Positions 7,133-14,387 of a stretch of 21,715 nt of DNA are shown here, piece by piece. Source of the DNA: Candidatus Magasanikiibacteriota bacterium (GTDB lineage: Bacteria > Patescibacteriota > Patescibacteriia > Magasanikbacterales > UBA922); the NCBI GenBank assembly GCA_003230965.1, contig QIHL01000004.1:1-21715 (forward strand), written 5' to 3'. How positions within the stretch are numbered: position 1 is the stretch's first letter; every line of letters begins with the position of its first letter. The position numbers were made by a program, and so were the translations under genes. A model generated the notes under the pieces. That model made no database searches. It saw only the letters and a list, made by a program, of their open reading frames with translations, and was not told where the DNA came from.

Positions 7133-8383
7133 TTATTTGTTTATGCAAGTGTGAATTGTATTTAAATCAATGAGATTCACTATGTCTTCTGTTCGTTTTT
7201 TTACTTCTACTTTTCCTTGTCCTAATGTTTTTGGACTTACGACAATTCTAGTCTGGATGCCAATCAAATCGCTGTCCGCAAATTTTTCACCAACACGAGC
7301 ATCACGATCATCATACAATACGTCAATACCTTCTGCACAAAGTTGTTTATACAGCATATCAACTTTTGTTATATCTGTAGTTTCTCTACATAAAGACACA
7401 AGGTGTACGTCAAATGGTGCAACCGATTCTGGCCAAACTATACCTTTGTCATCAGCAAAACGTTCAACTATGACTCCCATGAGACGAGTAATACCAATAC
7501 CATACGAACCCAGAAAAACTGGAGTTTTTTTTCCATCTTTTCCAGCAACATACAGACCGAGTTTCTCGCATTTACTTGTTCCAAAATTAAAGATGTTTCC
7601 TACTTCTGCTGTTTTTACTTTTTCAAGTTCTTCTTTTGTTATGTTGAGTTCTTTTAGTATTTTATTATTTATAACTTCTTCATTGATTGCAATATGTTTT
7701 TCTCTATTTATAAATATCGTATCTTCTCCTGCATTTGTTATTGTTTGAAATTCATGGCTGAATTGTGTAAACGCACCACCGCTAGCAAAAGTAATATATG
7801 TATCTTGACCTAAACCAATTCGTTCAAAGATTCTCATATATGCATCTTTAGTACCATCATAGAATTTTTGGTGTGTTTCTTCATCCAGACTGTAGGAATA
7901 CATGTCTTTCATTACAAATTCACGTCCGCGCATGATTCCGCTTTTTGCTCGGAGTTCATTACGTAGTTTCGTCTGAAATTGATAAACATAGGCTGGCAAG
8001 TCTCTATAACTTGAGAGATATGTTCGCATCATATTTGTAATTGGCTCTTCGTGCGACCATCCAAAACCAACGTCTGTGCCATTTTTTAGTTGAGATTTGA
8101 ACCATACATCAACTTTTTTATCGTCCCAACGATTTGTTTTTTCCCAGAGCTCTTTGCGTTGCAATGTAGTCATAATAATTTCTTGTCCACCTATTGCATT
8201 CATTTCTTCTCGGACAATTTGTTTAATTTTTTCCAAAACACGTATGCCAAATGGTAAATACGCATACACGCCAGCCATTTCTTTATAAATAAAACCAGCA
8301 CGAATTAAAAGCTCTGCATTTTTTGCCATTTCATCTTTTGGCGATTCTTTGAGTGTTTTTGTAAAAAGTTGTGATTGGCGCAT
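7133..8383 (-). CDS. proS: Prolyl-tRNA synthetase, short form lacking the editing insert
   Basis: Charges tRNA-Pro in the cytosol. Motif 1 lies near residues 36-52. SHEEPITNM (110-118) and motif 2, RNELRAKSGIMRGREFVMKD (141-160), are of the bacterial type. Motif 3 is GSYGIGITRLMG (292-303). The anticodon-binding domain occupies about 322-410. The protein is 416 residues, whereas the standard bacterial enzyme is about 570. Between GGAFTQFSHEFQ (202-213) and motif 3 there are only about 80 residues, so the roughly 180-residue INS domain that hydrolyses Ala-tRNA-Pro is missing. The ATG at 8383 lacks a Shine-Dalgarno and is 19 bases after the small membrane-protein gene. mreB follows 7 bases after the stop. 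Confidence 0.96.
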   Translation of the reverse strand: MRQSQLFTKTLKESPKDEMAKNAELLIRAGFIYKEMAGVYAYLPFGIRVLEKIKQIVREEMNAIGGQEIIMTTLQRKELWEKTNRWDDKKVDVWFKSQLKNGTDVGFGWSHEEPITNMMRTYLSSYRDLPAYVYQFQTKLRNELRAKSGIMRGREFVMKDMYSYSLDEETHQKFYDGTKDAYMRIFERIGLGQDTYITFASGGAFTQFSHEFQTITNAGEDTIFINREKHIAINEEVINNKILKELNITKEELEKVKTAEVGNIFNFGTSKCEKLGLYVAGKDGKKTPVFLGSYGIGITRLMGVIVERFADDKGIVWPESVAPFDVHLVSLCRETTDITKVDMLYKQLCAEGIDVLYDDRDARVGEKFADSDLIGIQTRIVVSPKTLGQGKVEVKKRTEDIVNLIDLNTIHTCINK

Positions 8384-8402
8384 AATGTACTACAATTATA
8401 GA

Positions 8403-8801
8403 TTAGATATTAGGATTTTTTTTTCCATTATGAGAAGACCAAATGAATAATGCAAAAAGAATAATAATCAAAATTAATGCACCAAGATTCCAGTAATTGA
8501 GTAGACCAGAGGCTTGAAAATATAATAATGCAATTAGGAGCAGTGATGTAATAAAACCATAACGAAAACTTCGTTTAACATAGCGAAATAATAATTCATC
8601 TGATTTACTCCAAAAATGAAAAACAAAGATACTGCTAAGTGAAATTGTACCGAGTAACGCCAAAAAAAGACTAAAGTAAAAAAATATGAAATTGAGAAGA
8701 CCTGCATGAAAAGGGTCAACATTAAAAAGCACAATTACCCATGCTGCCCAACATAGAATTGTAGCAGTTGTCATGATAATTAAATATTGACGAAATGTCA
8801 T
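8403..8801 (-). CDS. Small four-helix membrane protein of unknown function, first gene of the proS-mre run
   Basis: I do not recognise a characterised family. The 132 residues show about four hydrophobic segments (roughly 7-27, 35-62, 82-100 and 104-122) separated by short loops, with a positively charged central loop (KSDELLFRYVKRSFRYG) and a basic, asparagine-rich end. No signal peptide, metal site or catalytic motif is visible. The gene sits 19 bases upstream of proS and 114 bases after the DUF721 stop, so it probably heads the transcript carrying proS, mreBCD and mrdA. Its reading frame is real: an uninterrupted membrane-protein composition and good spacing to its neighbour. A role in the envelope is a guess from context only. 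Confidence 0.7.
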   Translation of the reverse strand: MTFRQYLIIMTTATILCWAAWVIVLFNVDPFHAGLLNFIFFYFSLFLALLGTISLSSIFVFHFWSKSDELLFRYVKRSFRYGFITSLLLIALLYFQASGLLNYWNLGALILIIILFALFIWSSHNGKKNPNI

Positions 8802-8819
8802 AATTCAAGAAAAAATGAA

Positions 8820-8831
8820 CCCTCTACAGGG
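8820..8831 (-). promoter_or_regulatory. Short hairpin with T-run in the leader of the small membrane-protein gene
   Basis: CCCT (8820-8823) pairs with AGGG (8828-8831) around a 4-base loop. On the minus strand it is followed by TTCATTTTTTCTT, so it looks like a small terminator or attenuator 18 bases before the ATG at 8801. The stem is only 4 bp, so this is tentative. Confidence 0.35.
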
Positions 8832-8838
8832 CTTTTAT

Positions 8839-8867
8839 ATAGTACTGTAAGTACGGGTTTTTTGCAA
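8839..8867 (-). promoter_or_regulatory. Candidate promoter for the membrane protein-proS-mreBCD-mrdA operon
   Basis: Minus-strand -35 TTGCAA (8862-8867) and -10 TACTAT (8839-8844) with a 17-base spacer; each matches four of six consensus bases. It lies between the terminator-like hairpin of the upstream DUF721 gene and the start of the next gene, where a promoter is expected. A TATATA overlapping downstream could serve instead. Confidence 0.3.
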
Positions 8868-8879
8868 ATAATAAAATTG

Positions 8880-8898
8880 ATGGACATATGCCGTCCAT
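8880..8898 (-). terminator. Terminator downstream of the DUF721 gene
   Basis: ATGGAC (8880-8885) pairs with GTCCAT (8893-8898) around a 7-base loop. On the minus strand CAATTTTATT follows, a short U-rich tail. It starts 17 bases after the stop of the DUF721 gene. Confidence 0.55.
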
Positions 8899-8915
8899 AT
8901 AGTTTTTATACTTCC

Positions 8916-9215
8916 TTACGATAGATATCTAATTCGGTCTACTTCATTTTTGCCTAGTTTTTCATTGATTTTTTCAACAATTTCTTTCTGACGAAGACGG
9001 ATTTCCTGTGCAAGAGTGGAACTAGTACATGTTACAGTTAATGTTCTATTTTTCAAAAATTGCGGTTTTGCATGCGATCCTAATTCTTCACCTAGTAATT
9101 CAACAAATGCAGCCTCTGCTAATTCAACAACTTGAGTAGCTTGAAGTTGTTTTTCAAGTGGTTTTTTAGACTTCATTTTGTCATTAAGCGCGTCACCGAT
9201 TTGAATAAATGGCAT
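8916..9215 (-). CDS. DUF721 / DciA-like protein
   Basis: A 99-residue cytosolic protein with the DUF721 pattern: an N-terminal helix, a central TQVVELAEAAFVELLGEELGSHAKPQFLKNRTLTV region leading into a hydrophobic strand, then STLAQEIRLRQKEIVEKINEKLG, the typical S-x-LAQEL-helix segment, ending in IRYL. In other bacteria DUF721 proteins (DciA) help load the replicative helicase DnaB; that role is known for longer family members and is only inferred here. The ATG at 9215 has no Shine-Dalgarno. It lies 81 bases after the helicase-nuclease gene and is followed by a terminator, so it may be the last gene of that transcript. Confidence 0.75.
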   Translation of the reverse strand: MPFIQIGDALNDKMKSKKPLEKQLQATQVVELAEAAFVELLGEELGSHAKPQFLKNRTLTVTCTSSTLAQEIRLRQKEIVEKINEKLGKNEVDRIRYLS

Positions 9216-9272
9216 ATATAGAATGTTTACAAATAATCTATATATATAATATCACAATTTTTAATTTGAATC

Positions 9273-9296
9273 CATGCGTACTATCACAGTTGCATG
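9273..9296 (-). terminator. Hairpin immediately after the helicase-nuclease stop
   Basis: CATGC (9273-9277) pairs with GCATG (9292-9296). Inside, ACT (9280-9282) pairs with AGT (9288-9290) around an ATCAC loop. It begins directly next to the stop codon (9297-9299). The following minus-strand bases, GATTCAAATTAAAAATTG, are AU-rich but lack a proper U-run, so it may be a weak terminator or a 3'-end stabiliser. Confidence 0.35.
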
Positions 9297-12242
9297 TTAC
9301 ATCCGGAATGTTGAGAGTTTACAATAATTACAACGCCCGCAGGCTTGTTTTTTGGTTATCGCTGAAAAGTCAGTTGCGTAGATTTTGTCAATTATTTTAA
9401 TCATTTTTTCTTCAAGCTTTTTAATATCTTTTTCTTTTCCCAAAAAATCAATTTGTACATTTTTATTTAAATAGTAATATGTCAAATTGCCTACCTTGCC
9501 GATGTTACGATACTCTGGCAACTGTTCTGCAATAAGCTGGTATAAAAGAAGTTGATCTTTATCATCACCAATAATTTTTTCTTTTACTTTGCCAGTTTTG
9601 TAATCAATAATATGTAGACTACCATCTTCCAATTGGTCTACACGATCAATTTTTCCTGTTATTAAATATTTGCCTAATTTTAATTTGAATCCTTTTTCCA
9701 ATGTGAGAGGAATCGTCCAATTATCTGTATGAAACGTATAAAATGTTTTTAAAATTTGACGACCTTTTTTGAAATACTCTTCTCGTTCATGCTTTGAATG
9801 GTACCAATCAGAAATCCATGATGTTTCGTATAGCTCAAGTAAATCATCAAATGGTAGCACATGAATATTGGATGTTTGTTTACTGTCTTTTTTTGTTCGT
9901 GTAAATAGTGATCCTTGTTCAGCGCTGTTGAGTGTTTGTATTTGTTTATAAAATTTTTGTAATGTTATATGCATAGAATTACCAAAACTAAATTGTGGCG
10001 ATCCTTGCAATGGTACTTTCAGTATATATGCCATTTTGAATTGATACGGACAAACTTGGAATGCACGTAAAGATGAGAAAGAAAATCTTTTTGGAATTTC
10101 GTATAAAACAGATGATGTTTTTTTATCCTCTTTTTTTTGTGTTCGTGATACATATTTATCTTTCATCATATTAATTCGTTTCATATCCAGCGTATCAGTA
10201 AATTGAATTTCATTAAGGAAACGACTAATTTTCTTTTTGCGTTTTGCTCCTTCATAAAAATTTGCACTAGTAAAATATAACCGTTCTTTTGCACGTGTAA
10301 TTGCGACATAAAATAAACGACGTTCTTCTTGATAATGGTAGTTACCTTCTGGTAATGATTCTTTGATAAGTGCTATTGGAAGTTCAATTGAAGCACTTTT
10401 TTGTGTGCTTGGAAATCGTTGCTCTACACAATTTACTACAAATACATATTTAAACTCCAAGCCTTTTGCACCGTGGACTGTCATAATATTTACAGAATCA
10501 GATATTTCCGATGGTTGATACAGAGTACCTTCGTCACCAGATTCTAGCACCTCAGTGTAGTATGCGACAAATCCACTTACGTGTGCATTAGCGACAGCAT
10601 CCTGATATTTTTCAATATAAGAGAAAAATTGTTTCAAAAATTGAATGGAACATGCAGCATTTTGATCACCGCTGTCTACTTGTTGCATGAGCCAACCGAT
10701 GTAGCCACTTTCTTTTAAAAATTGCATCAAAACAATTGTTGGTTTTTCGTATCGTGCATGCTTGATGCCATCATGAATTAGGTGCATCAATGTATCACAA
10801 ACTTCTATACCTTCTGCTGTCAATCCAAACTCTTTTGCACGTTTGAGCATTTCATAATATGAAACAGACTTTTTTTTTGCCATGTGTGTGAATTGCAAAA
10901 TATCTCGTTCACTTATATGTAAAAAAGGCAATCTTAACATCCGATACACGGACGCCGAATTACGATAATCATCAATTATACAAAAAAAATGGAATGCGTC
11001 CAGTATAATAGATTTACGAAATAATCCACTTGATGAAATATATTCATACGAAATGCCAGCATGTTCCAATGCTCCGATAAATGGATCTGCATGATTATTT
11101 GCACGTACGAGAATAGCAAAATCGTTCCATGTTGTATCTATATTTTCTGTTTTTAGTTTTTGAATTTCTTCAATAACTGATTGTACTTCTTGGTCTACTG
11201 TTTCTACGTGTATATGTATGACACTACCGAGACCTTGTTTTTTTGTTGCAGCAGTTAATTTTTTATTAATTTTTAATTTTACTTCCAAACGATCTGGATT
11301 ATTATGAACAATAGATTCGTGAGCCAAATCCAATATTTTTTGTCCAGACCGATAGTTTTCAGTTAGAACAATTTCTTTTGCTTTCGGATAATCTTCTTTG
11401 AAATGTAAAATGTTTGATACACTCGCTCCACGAAATGCATAGATAGACTGATCATCATCTCCAACGACTGTCAGTTGCGACTTGCCGGCAAGTAGTTGAA
11501 TCAATCTATACTGCGCCCAGTTTACGTCCTGAAATTCATCAACAAGTATGTGAGTAAATCGTTCTTGCAGTACTTTACGAATCAATGGACGTTCTTCCAA
11601 AAGCTTAACAGTATAAAAAATAATGTCACCAAAATCTAGAACTCCTTTATCTAAAAGTAGTTGATTGTATGCGTGATAGGCATTTGCAACTTCCAAAATT
11701 TTATTCTGTTCTTCTTTTGGTATGTCATCATGATTCAATGCTAGAGATTCTGCATACGCAATATAGTCGCTTGGACAAACGAGTTCGTCTTTGCACTTAC
11801 TAAAGTGCCGAAGCAATTCGTGGATATGGAACGATGGACTACCAAGTGGTCTATAGTATGATAAATTCAAATCATATATGTGTTCTTTAAGCATGAGCCA
11901 GGCATCCGTTTCTGTACTTATATTAAATTTATTTGGGATGCCAATATCCAAACCATACTGTTCCAAAATTTGCTGACAAAACGAATGAAATGTTTCAATT
12001 TTTAAATCTACATAACCTAGATTAAGTGCTACGTCCACGCGATCTTGCATTTCTGCTGCTGCTTTGTCTGTAAATGTCAGTGCCAAGATATTTTCCGGTG
12101 CTATTTTTTTTTGTTCAATCAAGTATATAATTTTTTGTGTAATTACTGTCGTTTTTCCTGTACCTGCCCCAGCCACAATTAAAAGTGGACCATCTGTATA
12201 TTTTACAGCATCATTTTGTGCTTTATTGAGTTTCATAGACAT
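9297..12242 (-). CDS. UvrD/PcrA-type 3'-5' helicase fused to a PD-(D/E)XK iron-sulfur nuclease
   Basis: An SF1A helicase with a RecB-like nuclease tail, probably acting on DNA breaks or stalled forks. Helicase motifs: Walker A GAGTGKT (25-31), DEFQD (235-239), GDDDQSIYAFRG (261-272), ENYRS (295-299), TVHGAKGLEF (588-597) and VAITRAKERL (646-655). From about residue 718 a PDDEXK_1/Cas4-like domain follows, with H757, GKIDRVD (863-869) and IIDYKTGK (878-885), giving D866, D880 and K882 as likely catalytic residues. Cys731 (QVCPYQF) with Cys968, Cys971 and Cys974 (CGRCNYC) match the four-cysteine iron-sulfur staple of AddB/AdnA-type nucleases. The 981 residues exceed plain UvrD (about 720). The ATG at 12242 is used; another lies two codons in. 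This could be the cell's single-chain substitute for RecBCD/AddAB. Confidence 0.9.
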   Translation of the reverse strand: MSMKLNKAQNDAVKYTDGPLLIVAGAGTGKTTVITQKIIYLIEQKKIAPENILALTFTDKAAAEMQDRVDVALNLGYVDLKIETFHSFCQQILEQYGLDIGIPNKFNISTETDAWLMLKEHIYDLNLSYYRPLGSPSFHIHELLRHFSKCKDELVCPSDYIAYAESLALNHDDIPKEEQNKILEVANAYHAYNQLLLDKGVLDFGDIIFYTVKLLEERPLIRKVLQERFTHILVDEFQDVNWAQYRLIQLLAGKSQLTVVGDDDQSIYAFRGASVSNILHFKEDYPKAKEIVLTENYRSGQKILDLAHESIVHNNPDRLEVKLKINKKLTAATKKQGLGSVIHIHVETVDQEVQSVIEEIQKLKTENIDTTWNDFAILVRANNHADPFIGALEHAGISYEYISSSGLFRKSIILDAFHFFCIIDDYRNSASVYRMLRLPFLHISERDILQFTHMAKKKSVSYYEMLKRAKEFGLTAEGIEVCDTLMHLIHDGIKHARYEKPTIVLMQFLKESGYIGWLMQQVDSGDQNAACSIQFLKQFFSYIEKYQDAVANAHVSGFVAYYTEVLESGDEGTLYQPSEISDSVNIMTVHGAKGLEFKYVFVVNCVEQRFPSTQKSASIELPIALIKESLPEGNYHYQEERRLFYVAITRAKERLYFTSANFYEGAKRKKKISRFLNEIQFTDTLDMKRINMMKDKYVSRTQKKEDKKTSSVLYEIPKRFSFSSLRAFQVCPYQFKMAYILKVPLQGSPQFSFGNSMHITLQKFYKQIQTLNSAEQGSLFTRTKKDSKQTSNIHVLPFDDLLELYETSWISDWYHSKHEREEYFKKGRQILKTFYTFHTDNWTIPLTLEKGFKLKLGKYLITGKIDRVDQLEDGSLHIIDYKTGKVKEKIIGDDKDQLLLYQLIAEQLPEYRNIGKVGNLTYYYLNKNVQIDFLGKEKDIKKLEEKMIKIIDKIYATDFSAITKKQACGRCNYCKLSTFRM

Positions 12243-12289
12243 GATGGTGGAAATTGAAGGAAAAAAATTTAAGAAAAGATATATCTATT

Positions 12290-12319
12290 ATTATAGACTA
12301 AAAAACAACGAGTATACAA
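12290..12319 (-). promoter_or_regulatory. Candidate promoter for the helicase-nuclease gene
   Basis: On the minus strand a perfect -10 TATAAT (12290-12295) lies 18 bases from a partial -35 TTGTAT (12314-12319). It overlaps the last codons and stop of the upstream DUF2231-like gene, and would start RNA about 40 bases before the helicase ATG. Confidence 0.4.
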
Positions 12320-12806
12320 ATTTTACTACAGGATTGACATTTGGATTGTATGCTATAGCAATACCTAGTGCGCCAGTAATACTAAGTGCAGTTAAACCGA
12401 GCAGAGCAATAATCACTTGAATCCATCCGTAGGTATATAGTTCTTCTGCATGGAGTAATATCAACCATGTTTTTTTCAAAAAAGATCCAGACATAAAATA
12501 TACCAATCTATCTTTTTCTAACCATTTAATTAGATAAAATAATGCAATCAATCCATATATTATTATCGTAATTTTGGCAAAATTTTCATGCATTTGGATG
12601 AGCGGTGTCTCTCCAATAATTTGCTCCGCAAAGTGTCCAGAAAGATATGCAAGAACAGAAAAACCACTACCTATAACTACGAGGAATAATTTAATATAAA
12701 ACCAGCTATGCAATTCACTAATTTGTCGCCAACGTATCAATTCCATCAGTGTGTATAGCGAAAGTAAAGCTATGGGAAAATGGACAAGGATAGTATGTAT
12801 ATTCAT
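12291..12806 (-). CDS. DUF2231-like four-helix membrane protein
   Basis: A 171-residue integral membrane protein. It opens with NIHTILVHFPIALLSLYTLME, the conserved start of DUF2231 proteins (a His-x3-HFPIAL pattern in the first helix). A second helix carries GSGFSVLAYLSGHFAE, a third region has HENFAKITIIIYGLIALFYLI, and the last helix is IIALLGLTALSITGALG. Histidines within or beside the helices (H4, H9, H58, H93) recall members of this family that are suspected to bind haem or metal; no function is established here. The ATG at 12806 lacks a Shine-Dalgarno and lies 63 bases after the stop of the 346-residue protein. The helicase gene follows 48 bases downstream and may have its own promoter inside this gene's end. 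Confidence 0.7.
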   Translation of the reverse strand: MNIHTILVHFPIALLSLYTLMELIRWRQISELHSWFYIKLFLVVIGSGFSVLAYLSGHFAEQIIGETPLIQMHENFAKITIIIYGLIALFYLIKWLEKDRLVYFMSGSFLKKTWLILLHAEELYTYGWIQVIIALLGLTALSITGALGIAIAYNPNVNPVVKFVYSLFFSL

Positions 12807-12869
12807 AAGAAATTTTACAAATCTTATTTTTTGTACAAGAGAGACTATTATGTATTAGTCAGACTGTAT

Positions 12870-13910
12870 TTATATTTTTCCAATAGACTTAGCACTCCTG
12901 CGTATCTCTTTATATGCGATGTTATCTCCCTTTTGTTCACTATCTACTTCAATATCTATTTCATACATTGGTCGATTTGCTGCAAGTTCTTTGAGTGTAA
13001 CCAAAAGTTGTGTCTCTGCAAGTTTTTCACAATTTCCTAATATCTCAGGTCTACTATTATCTGGAATTATGTTGTTGCCTTTTTTATTTATAAACTCATA
13101 AATTGTATCCCATATTTCTGTACGTATTAATTTTGCAGCAGCCATATTGTAAACAAATGCATCTTTACCGTCCACATGGTGGGAAAAAGATGCAATAGGC
13201 ACTGGTGCATTTGATTCTCCAATCTTTTTTACATTCACCTGAATGACAGCGCTCTCTTTGTGTGAACCAGTCAGTACTGCCAAGTGTGCTCTACTTTTTT
13301 CACTCCAAAGTTTCTGATAGAAAATACGTATATATGTTTGTACAAGATCTTGATTCATTTTGTATAAATCTCCAGTTTTTTTCTTTAATATTAATTTTAA
13401 ATGACCACAGCCAATGAATTCAGGATCTGTTAATTTTTCTAAAAGAATATCTTTTAATTCTTCTGGTGGATTCTGAAGCATGTCTGGTGTTAAATCTTTT
13501 AATTCTGGTACGTTTTTATTTAAATTAGAAATAGCATGATCATCCGTATGCATGTAGCACGAATGTTCATCCAAGTAATTAGAAAAAAATACTTCTTCAT
13601 CAAACGCACTTCCAAGTTGTTTTTTCGTTTCTGTTGCAACAATCAGTAACTCTCCTATTCCTCCTCCTGGTGCGCCGACTCTCGGCTCATCATGAGTATC
13701 TCCAATTTCTTCGCGACCATCAACACAGGAACAACTAAGTTCACCTTTTGCTCTATTTTCAAGATATGTTTCTGGCGAGTACAAATCCACTTTGGAATTA
13801 TTCATAAATTTTTTTACTTCGGCATCAGTCATATCTGGAACACGAGTATCTGCATGTGTTTGTTCTGGATGATATATTTTATGTACTTCATTAGATTTTG
13901 TTTCTGTCAT
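12870..13910 (-). CDS. Unassigned 346-residue protein with a beta-carbonic-anhydrase-like CxDxR motif
   Basis: I cannot name the family. The soluble 346-residue protein has no signal peptide or membrane segment. Residues 60-66 read CSCVDGR; C62-x-D64-x-R66 matches the first zinc ligand and Asp-Arg dyad of beta-carbonic anhydrases. A glycine-rich turn follows (VGAPGGGIGELL, 78-89), then SCYMHTDDHA (117-126), where beta-enzymes have a GHTxCG-like motif; here the expected second cysteine is Asp124. A later GCGH (167-170) could supply another Cys/His ligand. Residues 130-165 form an acidic, proline-containing insert, and the C-terminal 170 residues contain further histidines (H207, H217, H244, H245). 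The gene starts about 20 bases after the atpC terminator, without a Shine-Dalgarno. A metal-dependent hydratase or lyase is a reasonable guess, not a call. Confidence 0.6.
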   Translation of the reverse strand: MTETKSNEVHKIYHPEQTHADTRVPDMTDAEVKKFMNNSKVDLYSPETYLENRAKGELSCSCVDGREEIGDTHDEPRVGAPGGGIGELLIVATETKKQLGSAFDEEVFFSNYLDEHSCYMHTDDHAISNLNKNVPELKDLTPDMLQNPPEELKDILLEKLTDPEFIGCGHLKLILKKKTGDLYKMNQDLVQTYIRIFYQKLWSEKSRAHLAVLTGSHKESAVIQVNVKKIGESNAPVPIASFSHHVDGKDAFVYNMAAAKLIRTEIWDTIYEFINKKGNNIIPDNSRPEILGNCEKLAETQLLVTLKELAANRPMYEIDIEVDSEQKGDNIAYKEIRRSAKSIGKI

Positions 13911-13925
13911 AAAAATAGTATGGTT

Positions 13926-13957
13926 AAAAAAACCGACATAATTAGTCCATCGGTTTT
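13926..13957 (-). terminator. Strong intrinsic terminator of the atp operon, overlapping the atpC stop
   Basis: AAAACCGA (13929-13936) pairs perfectly with TCGGTTTT (13950-13957) around a 13-base loop. On the minus strand an unbroken run of seven T follows from within the stem (13932 down to 13926). The atpC stop codon (13942-13944) lies in the loop. Confidence 0.85.
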
Positions 13958-14385
13958 AATTTTTTATATTTTTTCCCTACACGCATACGAGTCATTTCTT
14001 TTTCCATTTTTGCTTGAATGTACGCAAAATCAACATCAACAACATCTTTTTGTTCTTTCAATAATTCCAGCGCACGTTTGTGTGCTATTTGTGCACGATC
14101 AATATCAATCTGTTCTGCGCGCTCTGCTGTATCTGCCATGATGTAAACAGTATTTTGAGGTCTGACTTCTACTACACCACCTGAAACTGCCATAACAACT
14201 TTATATTCTTGGTTCATATCGTCATTTTTTTTCCAAATTGTGAGTTGACCTGGTACCAGTGTTGTAATCAATGGAATATGTTTTGGTAATACCGTAATTT
14301 CCCCTGCCCCTGTTGGGATGGTAATTTTTTCAATCTCATCTTCGTATATAATGCCTTCAGGCGTAACAATTTTGAATTGAATCAT
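13942..14385 (-). CDS. atpC: ATP synthase F1 epsilon subunit
   Basis: The central-stalk subunit that couples gamma rotation to the c-ring and can inhibit ATP hydrolysis. The 147 residues comprise the N-terminal beta-sandwich (MIQFKIVTPEGIIYEDEIEKI, then GAGEITVLPKHIPLITTLVPG, about 26-46, the family signature) and a C-terminal two-helix region (about 88-140) with alternating charges that is fully present, so an inhibitory extended conformation remains possible. The ATG at 14385 is 2 bases after the atpD stop. It is the last gene of the operon and its stop lies inside the loop of the terminator. Confidence 0.96.
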   Translation of the reverse strand: MIQFKIVTPEGIIYEDEIEKITIPTGAGEITVLPKHIPLITTLVPGQLTIWKKNDDMNQEYKVVMAVSGGVVEVRPQNTVYIMADTAERAEQIDIDRAQIAHKRALELLKEQKDVVDVDFAYIQAKMEKEMTRMRVGKKYKKLKPMD

Positions 14386-14387
14386 AT

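Noticed and set aside
12843..12860. GACTA/TAGTC hairpin after the 346-residue gene as a terminator
   Set aside because: The stem is only 5 bp, three of them A-T or T-A, with an 8-base loop and no U-run on the minus strand; too weak to call.
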